64,000 nt of DNA, from assembly GCA_016719895.1 (NCBI GenBank), contig JADJYG010000021.1, positions 1-64,000 on the forward strand. The letters are read 5' to 3'. The position numbers and the translations under genes are program-made. Below the pieces are notes generated by a model. That model had not been told where the DNA came from, ran no database searches, and saw nothing but the letters and a program-made list of their open reading frames with translations. This document shows, one piece after another, positions 55,940 through 64,000 of this stretch (its first letter is position 1; each line of letters opens with the position of its first letter). Source of the stretch: Saprospirales bacterium. Lineage in GTDB: Bacteria; Bacteroidota; Bacteroidia; Chitinophagales; Saprospiraceae.

Positions 55940-56856
55940 AGGTCTTCGTCAAAGCGGTTTAGGCATTCCTGGACAATATTATACCAAACGATTTGTTCGT
56001 CATTGTTTTGACCTAAATATCGCGTTTTAAATTCGTATTCGGGTTTTTGAGCGACAAAATGAATTTGTTCTTTTATGCGGGTAGCCTTTTGGTCTCCGCG
56101 CCGGTTTCGCGTGCGTCCAAAATTATCGCGATTTGGATAAGACATGAACAGGTGATCCCTTTCCCAATTGTATTGATTCACGGCACAAGGTTGGTACGTC
56201 GGTTCGTCAAATTTGTCCGGATAAATCAAACAAGCCAGTTCTTCATTGTCGTAGCGGGAGGGCAATCCCAGGTAATCGGCCAACAGAGGCGCCGAGTTCA
56301 GGTAGTAATCCTGACCCGCGGGGCAAATAGCATGCCACTGCTCCAGGTGAAATACCCATTCGGCAATCAAATACGCAGGTTTTGTATCGGGTATTTGCCG
56401 GATAGTCAATTCCCGTTTGCCCTGCCGCCAATCCTCCCCTGCCGCTGTTCTGGCATCCAGGTCGTCCGGTGACATCAATAGCAGTTGCTCTTCATCCCAA
56501 TTGCCGTAATACTTGAAAAAATCATCTACCCGGATGACGCGCGCCAGGCGACGATAGGGCTCATTTTCCGGCCGGTCCCCTTGTCTGGCGGTAAAATACA
56601 GGCGCGCGGGGTTGTTCAGGATGGCGCGGCTAAAACTTCCCGCCGAAGGTACCGAATAATCCATCGCATTGAAAATTTCAATGTAACGGACTTTGTCCAC
56701 CAAATGTTCGGCTGTTTCCAATGCAATACTTATAGCCAAACGTTGTCCGGCTATTGGTCCCGCTATCAGACTTTTTATCCATGCTTCAAATTCTGGCGCC
56801 GCTACCTGTGTTCCGTATTCGTCAAGCAGGTAGCGTTCAACCTCCGGCAAGGTCAT
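55936..56856 (-). CDS. Unknown protein, first gene of the three-gene operon
   Basis: This encodes 306 residues from MTLPEVERYLLDEYGTQVAA. It is a soluble protein with a helical N-terminal third and then many Arg, Asp and aromatic residues (RVIRVDDFFKYYGNWDEEQL; NWDEEQLLLMSPDDLDA; CAVNQYNWERDHLFMSYPNR). I recognise no domain. TAATTTTG on the minus strand (56935-56928) could be the -7 box, about 70 bases before the ATG, with no TTTG at the right spacing. It opens the operon and overlaps the next gene by four bases (ATGA). Upstream it is divergent from the FtsX-like gene across about 230 bases. Confidence 0.75.
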   Translation of the reverse strand: MTLPEVERYLLDEYGTQVAAPEFEAWIKSLIAGPIAGQRLAISIALETAEHLVDKVRYIEIFNAMDYSVPSAGSFSRAILNNPARLYFTARQGDRPENEPYRRLARVIRVDDFFKYYGNWDEEQLLLMSPDDLDARTAAGEDWRQGKRELTIRQIPDTKPAYLIAEWVFHLEQWHAICPAGQDYYLNSAPLLADYLGLPSRYDNEELACLIYPDKFDEPTYQPCAVNQYNWERDHLFMSYPNRDNFGRTRNRRGDQKATRIKEQIHFVAQKPEYEFKTRYLGQNNDEQIVWYNIVQECLNRFDEDL

Positions 56857-57088
56857 AAGGCATTCGTATTAAAAATAGTTCCCCGGATCAGGTTTATTCA
56901 CATTAAGATAACGTATTTCAGACGTTCCAAAATTACAAATCTTTTTCAAGCGTCCTAAAGAATTCCCTGAAATATCGCGTTTTATCCCCCCATTTCTTTC
57001 CTTCCATCGAAAAACCGCCGGCTTGTTCAACGCTTATCCGCTTCTGTTGTTACTTAGCGGCCCTTTCTTCCGCCCGTTTCCGCCGCTT

Positions 57089-59640
57089 ATGTCTTTTATA
57101 GTTAAAATGGCCTGGCGCGACAGCCGCCGCAACCGCGCCCGCCTTCTGTTGTTTATTTCCGCCATTGTGGCCGGCATTGCCGCCCTCACGGCGGTGCGCT
57201 CCTTTAGCGTCAACCTTACCGCCGATATCGACCGGGAGGCCAAAAGCCTGCTGGGCGCCGACCTGCTCATCCAGGGTAACCAACCGTTGCCCGATTCGCT
57301 GCTCGATCAGGTGATGCGCGCGCCGGGCGCCCGGCAGGCCCGGGTGTTCAACCTGCTCAACATGGCCTATTTCCCCAAAACCGGTGGCACGCGCCTCACC
57401 AACGTGCGCGCCGCCGACCCCGGCTATCCGTTTTTCGGGACCTGGAAAAGCGTGCCGGAAAATGCCTGGAAAACCTATCAGGACAGCGGCAAAAAAGCCC
57501 TGGTGGAACACGGCCTCCTGCTCCAGTTCGGCGTGCAGCCCGGCGATACGCTGCAGGTTGGCGCGCAGTCGTTCGCCATCGAAGGCGACCTGCTCTCGCG
57601 CCCGGGCCGGGCCGGCATCGGATCGGCCATTGCGCCGGTAGCTTTTATCCCCATCCGGTGGCTCGACTCGACGGGTCTGGTGCAAAAAGGCAGCCGGATC
57701 TGGTACCAGTATTATTTTAAAATCCCGGTAGCCCGCGACCTCGACACCCTGGTGCGCCGTCTGGAGGCGCCGCTCCAGCAGGCCAACCTCGACTGGGAAA
57801 CTGTCGAAACCAACAAACAACAGATCGGGCGGGCGTTCGGCAATTTTTCCACTTTTCTCAACCTCGTAGGCTTTGTTGCCCTCTTGCTGGGCTGTATCGG
57901 GGTGGCCGGCGCCGTGCATATTTATATTAAAGACAAGCTGCCTACGGTGGCTATCCTGCGCTGCCTGGGCGCCAGCGGGCGCAAAGCGTTTTATGTCTAC
58001 CTCGTGCAGGTGGCCGGCATCGGGCTGCTGGGCGCGCTGTTGGGCGCCGCCCTGGGCTCGCTGATCCAAAAACTCCTGCCCTGGGTGACGCGCGGCCTGC
58101 TCCCGATTGAAAATGTCAGCACCGGTTTTTCCACCCTTTCTGCACTGCAGGGCGTGCTGTTGGGCGTGTCGGTGGCGATCTTGTTTGCCCTGCTACCCCT
58201 TTCCGGAATATTAAAAACTTCGCCGCTGCGCACCCTGCGCGTTGCCTACGGCGAACAGGAGTCCACCAGCCGCTGGCTGCATTGGGGTATCTATGCGCTC
58301 ATTGCGGCAGCCCTGTTCGGCTTCACGTGGTGGCTGATCCGCGACTGGGAAGAAACGCTCTGGTTCATGGGCGGTATCGCCGTGGCGTTCCTGCTGCTGT
58401 TTGGCGCCGCCCGGCTGCTCATGCTGCTGTTGCGCCGGTTTTTTCCGAAAAAATGGTCGTACGTGTGGCGGCAGGGGATTGCCAACCTGTACCGCCCCGA
58501 AAACCAGACCGTGCTGCTGGTCGTCACTATCGGGCTCGGCGTCATGCTGCTGTCCACGTTGTTTTTGATACAAAACCTGCTGTTGCAGCAGGTAGAGTTC
58601 TCCGGAAGCGGCAACCAGCCCAATATGATCCTGTTCGATATTCAAACCAACCAAAAAGACAGTGTGGCCGCAATGGTGCGTACGCACGGCATGCCGGTTC
58701 TCCAGCAGGTGCCCATCGTGACCACCCGGCTGGAAGCCATTGACGGGCAAACGAAGAGCAGCCGCTCCCGGCGCTCCCCAACCAGAAGGGAGAACCTGCT
58801 GACAGTATCCCCCACTGGGTGTGGGACCGGGAGTACCGCGTGACGTTTCGCGATACGCTGATCGACACAGAAGAAATCGTGGACGGCCAATGGGAAGGCG
58901 TGCACCGGCCCGGGCAGCCGGTCCGGGTGTCTGTTTCCGACAACCTGCAGCGCGCTATGAAAGCAAAAATAGGTACCCGGCTGGTCTTCAACGTGCAGGG
59001 TACCCGCCTCGAAACGGAGGTAGGCAGCGTGCGCAAGGTGAATTTTAACCGGGTGCAGACCAATTTCCTGGTAGTGTTTCCAAAAGGGGTGCTGGAGCCG
59101 GCGCCGCAGTTTCACGTGGTCGTGTCGCGGGTGAACAGCGCCGAACAATCGGCCTCGTTCCAGTCGGCTCTGGTGCGGCGCTACCCGAATATCTCTGCTA
59201 TCGATCTGACGCAAATCCTCAAATCGGTAGACGAAGTGCTCGGCAAGGTGTCATTCGTGATCCGCTTCATGGCGCTGTTCAGCATCTTCACAGGCCTGCT
59301 GGTGTTGCTGAGTTCGATTTACCAGGGCAAATTCGCCCGTATTCGCGAGAGCGTGTTGCTGCGCACCCTGGGGGCTTCGCGGCGGATTATCCTGCGCATT
59401 ATCGCGCTCGAATACCTGCTCCTGGGGGCGCTGGCCTGCCTGGCCGGCGTGGGCTTGTCGGTGCTTGGCGCCTGGGCGCTGGCGCGGTTTGCGTTCAAAA
59501 TACCCTTTGAGCCGGACTGTTTGCCGCTGGCGCTGACGTTTTTCAGCATCACAGTCATTACGGTCGTGATCGGCCTGCTCAACAGCCGCGAAGTGGTGCG
59601 CAAGCCGCCGCTGGAGGTGTTGCGGCAGGAACTGGGGTAA
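57089..59640 (+). CDS. FtsX-like ABC-type permease (YbbP-like), one frameshift
   Basis: Two frames make one protein of about 850 residues. The first runs from MSFIVKMAWRDSRRNRARLL at 57089 to about 58755. There a missing base shifts coding to EEQPLPALPNQKGEPADS and DREYRVTFRDTLIDTEEIVD, continuing to 59640. The span is one base short of a multiple of three. An N-terminal membrane helix (LLFISAIVAGIAALTAVRSF) is followed by a large MacB-like periplasmic domain, four helices around residues 280-500, a second periplasmic domain and the C-terminal FtsX domain (VIRFMALFSIFTGLLVLLSS). It probably exports or extracts lipoprotein or lipid-linked cargo together with an ATPase encoded elsewhere. No ATPase gene is adjacent. 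The indel is probably a sequencing error. Confidence 0.85.
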
Positions 59641-59803
59641 GAAACCGTCTGAAATCCCCTACCGGACGGCAAGATGCATCTTTTGCCGCTATGCTTCGGC
59701 TATTTTTTCGGCAATAGGACAAGGCTATTCCCTCAAAAATGAGCCTTGCCTGGCGCCAAAATCTACGCCTTGCCGGCCTCGCCAGGGGTTTTCAGACGGT
59801 TTC
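59641..59803. repeat. 163-bp element with 20-bp terminal inverted repeats (MITE-like)
   Basis: The left arm GAAACCGTCTGAAATCCCCT (59641-59660) and right arm 59784-59803 are complementary over 20 bases with one mismatch. The inside has further partial inverted repeats (CGGCAAGATGCATCTTTTGCCG-type near 59667; AGGCAAGG/CCTTGCC units) and no ORF. It starts directly after the stop codon of the permease gene. It may be a non-autonomous mobile element or a structured transcript end. Confidence 0.6.
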
Positions 59804-59857
59804 TAAGAGAGTTTGGCGCTGTGGCTCGGAGGCCAGCAGTTTTGTTGGTAAAATTAA

Positions 59858-62170
<2,313 letters not shown>

Positions 62171-62181
62171 CCACAAACCAC

Positions 62182-62212
62182 GCGGTCTGACGAATCTAAT
62201 TCGTCAGACCGC
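62182..62212. terminator. Perfect 13-bp hairpin between convergent genes
   Basis: GCGGTCTGACGAA pairs with TTCGTCAGACCGC around TCTAA. It lies 12 bases after the katG stop. There is no long T-tract, so bidirectional termination is likely but not certain. Confidence 0.6.
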
Positions 62213-62221
62213 TGGCTATGG

Positions 62222-62476
62222 TTATTCATGCAGATACGGTGCTTTGTTGACGGCTAATTTTCGGATGTTCTCCAGCGCATGGTGCATATAATTCCGCCAA
62301 ACGAGTTTCGTAAACAGCCAATGCAAGGGATAAAATACTATACTCTTGGAAAACAGGGTGTACCGGTACCGGACCTGCACTTTGCCGTCCTGAAGGGGCG
62401 TGGTAAACCATTCTCCCCGAAATTTTTCAAACCCTATCGAGGGCGCGTAGTATCGGCATCCAGAAAATAGGCTCAT
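62222..62476 (-). pseudogene. C-terminal remnant of an SRPBCC-family protein
   Basis: The 84-residue frame starts MSLFSGCRYYAPSIGFEKFR at an ATG that overlaps the TGA of the DHOD-like gene (ATGA). It contains VRYRYTLFSKSIVFYPLHWL, FTKLVWRNYMHHALENIRKL and AVNKAPYLHE, the typical last strand and long C-terminal helix of START/SRPBCC ligand-binding proteins. The whole family fold needs about 140-160 residues, so the N-terminal half is missing. It is either a decayed gene fused by deletion to the end of the upstream gene or a very short variant. Function unlikely. Confidence 0.5.
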
Positions 62477-63468
62477 CGCTTCGCCCCCTCCAGTATCCGG
62501 ATATAATTCGCCCGCTCGAACGCCGCGGGGTCGGATACGTTTTGCTGGCTGAGCGCGCCTTTGAAAGCCTCTACCGATTTGAACTGCATATCACGCATCC
62601 AGGATTGCAGATCGCTGGTCATCGTGCGCAGGTGCGGAATACCGTGTTTGTACAGGGCGGAGGCGGTCATAGTCACGTCGGCGCCGGCCAGCAGGTACTT
62701 GATCACTTCGGTGGCGCTTTGCACGCCGGTGGTGGCGGCGAGCGAAGCGTTGAGGCGGCCGTACAGCACCGATATCCACAGCAGCGGCAGGCGAATTTCA
62801 TTGGCTACACTGTACTGCAGGTTGTTGAGCACGCGCAACGAATTGATATCGAAATCGGGCTGGTAAAACCGGTTGAACAAGACCAGGCCGTTGGCGCCTG
62901 CCAGCACCAGTTCGCGGGCCATATTGCCCATAGCGCTGAAATACGGGTTGAGTTTGACGGCTACAGGGATTTTCACCGTTGAGCGAACGGATTCAACGAT
63001 TTCCAGGTAACGCTCCTCCACCAGACGGCCCTCCTGGTGAATATCGGCGGCGATATAAAATACGTTGATCTCCAGCCCATCGGCGCCGGCCTGCTCCATT
63101 TGTTGGGCATAATCGATCCAGCCTTCGGAGCTGATGCCGTTCAAACTGGCGATGATAGGGATATCTACCCGCTCCTTCGCCACCCGGATCAGCTCCAGGT
63201 ATTCCTCCACCCCGACGGCGTATTCGTCAGAGGCAGGAAAATAATCAAGGCCTTCGGCAAATACATTGGTGGTGGCCATCTGAATAGCCGAGAGGCGGTC
63301 CTGCTCCCGCCGGATTTGTTCTTCAAAAAGTGAAAACAACACCACCGCGCCGGCGCCGGCATCTTCCATTTGCACGATATTGCCGATTTCTTCCGACAGC
63401 GGGCAGGCCGACACGACGATCGGCGATTGAAGATCAAGACCCATGTATTGGGTGCGTAAGTCCATCAT
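62473..63468 (-). CDS. Dihydroorotate dehydrogenase-like oxidoreductase
   Basis: This encodes 331 residues from MMDLRTQYMGLDLQSPIVVS. It is an FMN-dependent TIM barrel of the PyrD class: SPIVVSACPLSEEIGNIVQM at the first strand, IPIIASLNGISSEGWIDYAQ, IPVAVKLNPYFSAMGNMA, and the phosphate-binding end GVQSATEVIKYLLAGADVTM. True pyrimidine DHODs carry a catalytic Cys or Ser that I cannot place with confidence, and this subgroup commonly sits beside pyruvate:ferredoxin oxidoreductase genes. It follows the nifJ gene here by 77 bases on the same strand, probably one operon. It may pass electrons to or from ferredoxin rather than make orotate (inference). Confidence 0.85.
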   Translation of the reverse strand: MMDLRTQYMGLDLQSPIVVSACPLSEEIGNIVQMEDAGAGAVVLFSLFEEQIRREQDRLSAIQMATTNVFAEGLDYFPASDEYAVGVEEYLELIRVAKERVDIPIIASLNGISSEGWIDYAQQMEQAGADGLEINVFYIAADIHQEGRLVEERYLEIVESVRSTVKIPVAVKLNPYFSAMGNMARELVLAGANGLVLFNRFYQPDFDINSLRVLNNLQYSVANEIRLPLLWISVLYGRLNASLAATTGVQSATEVIKYLLAGADVTMTASALYKHGIPHLRTMTSDLQSWMRDMQFKSVEAFKGALSQQNVSDPAAFERANYIRILEGAKR

Positions 63469-63469
63469 C

Positions 63470-63550
63470 CATTGAGTGATTGAGTGCTTGAGGATGAAGT
63501 GATGGAGTGATGGCAACGCGCAAGGCACTCCACCACTCCATCACTCAATG
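63470..63550. repeat. Inverted repeat in the gap between nifJ and the DHOD-like gene
   Basis: CATTGAGTGAT (63470-63480) is complementary to 63540-63550. Inside lie repeated GATGGAGTG/CACTCCATC units (63501-63509 and 63534-63542). It covers the nifJ stop codon. Possible attenuator or simple intergenic repeat. Confidence 0.45.
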
Positions 63551-64000
63551 AAAAACCGGTTGGAAAGCCTCTGCTCCCCAGCTGGCCATATCTTCATAGG
63601 TTTTCCAGCGCAAATTCATCATTTCCTGGGCCAGACTCAGGAGCCGTTCGGCTTCTTCCGGATGCGTGCGGGCCAGCAGGCTGTAGCGCAATTCGTTGTA
63701 CGCATAATCTTTGAGCGGAATAGTTGGCCGCGGCGAGTCCAGCACAAAAGGGTTGTGCCCGCCCCGGCGCAATTCCGGGTTAAAGCGGAACAGTGGCCAG
63801 TAGCCGCTGGCAACGGCCAGTTGTTGCTGGTTCAGGCCTTTTTCCATCTCGATCCCGTGCGCAATGCAGTGCGAATAGGCCAGGATCAGCGATGGACCGT
63901 TGTAGGCTTCGGCTTCGCGCATGGCCAGCAGTGTTTGCTGCGGATTGGCGCCCATGGCCACCTGGGCCACGTAAACGTTGCCGTAGGATATCGCCTGCAA
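63545..64000 (-). CDS. nifJ: Pyruvate:ferredoxin (flavodoxin) oxidoreductase, C-terminal part
   Basis: 151 residues of the 3' end. The rest lies past the right edge of the window. The visible part reads YGNVYVAQVAMGANPQQTLL, AMREAEAYNGPSLILAYSHC, IAHGIEMEKGLNQQQLAVAS and ends EDMASWGAEAFQPVFH. This is the thiamine-diphosphate domain end of PFOR, including the GANPQQTLLAM and AYSHCIAHGI signatures. The enzyme splits pyruvate to acetyl-CoA and CO2 and reduces ferredoxin or flavodoxin. The frame is open at the window edge. The DHOD-like gene follows on the same strand. Confidence 0.93.
   Translation of the reverse strand: MQAISYGNVYVAQVAMGANPQQTLLAMREAEAYNGPSLILAYSHCIAHGIEMEKGLNQQQLAVASGYWPLFRFNPELRRGGHNPFVLDSPRPTIPLKDYAYNELRYSLLARTHPEEAERLLSLAQEMMNLRWKTYEDMASWGAEAFQPVFH

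Overview
The window is a piece of chromosome from a member of the phylum Bacteroidota, most plausibly a Saprospiraceae-like lineage (inference). The support is mixed. Three large secreted proteins end in type IX secretion (T9SS) sorting tails. A one-piece hybrid two-component system carries a beta-propeller sensor. Several promoters match the Bacteroidota pattern TTTG-N19/20-TAnnTTTG. There is also a menaquinone-type polyprenyl synthase, a CBM20-GH77 amylomaltase and a PFOR gene next to a dihydroorotate-dehydrogenase-like gene. The DNA is moderately GC-rich, with AT-rich islands at 0.5-1.3 kb and 52-57 kb.

Layout. 0-4.9 kb is a decayed polymorphic-toxin-like locus on the minus strand. It contains a lipoprotein toxin gene broken by two frameshifts and an IS66-family insertion with a perfect 8-bp target duplication, an AT-rich pentapeptide/beta-helix-like candidate immunity gene, and an orphan toxin cassette running off the left edge. 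4.9-12.6 kb holds housekeeping and envelope genes: malQ, a family-2 glycosyltransferase, an ECF sigma factor, a CNNM/CorC protein and a polyprenyl diphosphate synthase. 12.6-14.2 kb is a repeat-rich scar with a long poly-C run, four copies of a 15-bp palindrome, a truncated formylglycine-enzyme-like gene, and a small gene split by a perfect 37-bp hairpin element. 14.2-22.2 kb holds a sigma-54 activator without a DNA-binding domain, dnaB preceded by a cluster of DnaA boxes (candidate oriC), tatA, a Nif3-like gene, a zinc-ribbon protein and two thioredoxin-fold proteins. 22-31 kb holds a SNF2 helicase, a polytopic membrane protein, an M14 peptidase and a VWA protein. 31-46 kb holds three T9SS cargo proteins, a MntA/HepT toxin-antitoxin pair, the hybrid sensor and aspS. 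46-52 kb holds two unrecognised genes and an RND permease.

52.2-56.9 kb carries a tight three-gene operon of unrecognised, AT-richer genes: a 306-aa protein, a 414-aa protein and an 800-aa protein with a possible PIN-like front and TPR-like tail. This is the best candidate here for an undescribed system. 57-64 kb holds an FtsX-like permease, a 163-bp element with 20-bp terminal inverted repeats, katG, a relic of an SRPBCC-like gene, a DHOD-like oxidoreductase and the 3' end of nifJ.

At least seven genes contain single frameshifts, and one site has a 48-nt run of C. Some of the breaks are therefore probably sequencing or assembly errors rather than biology. Each is flagged where it occurs.
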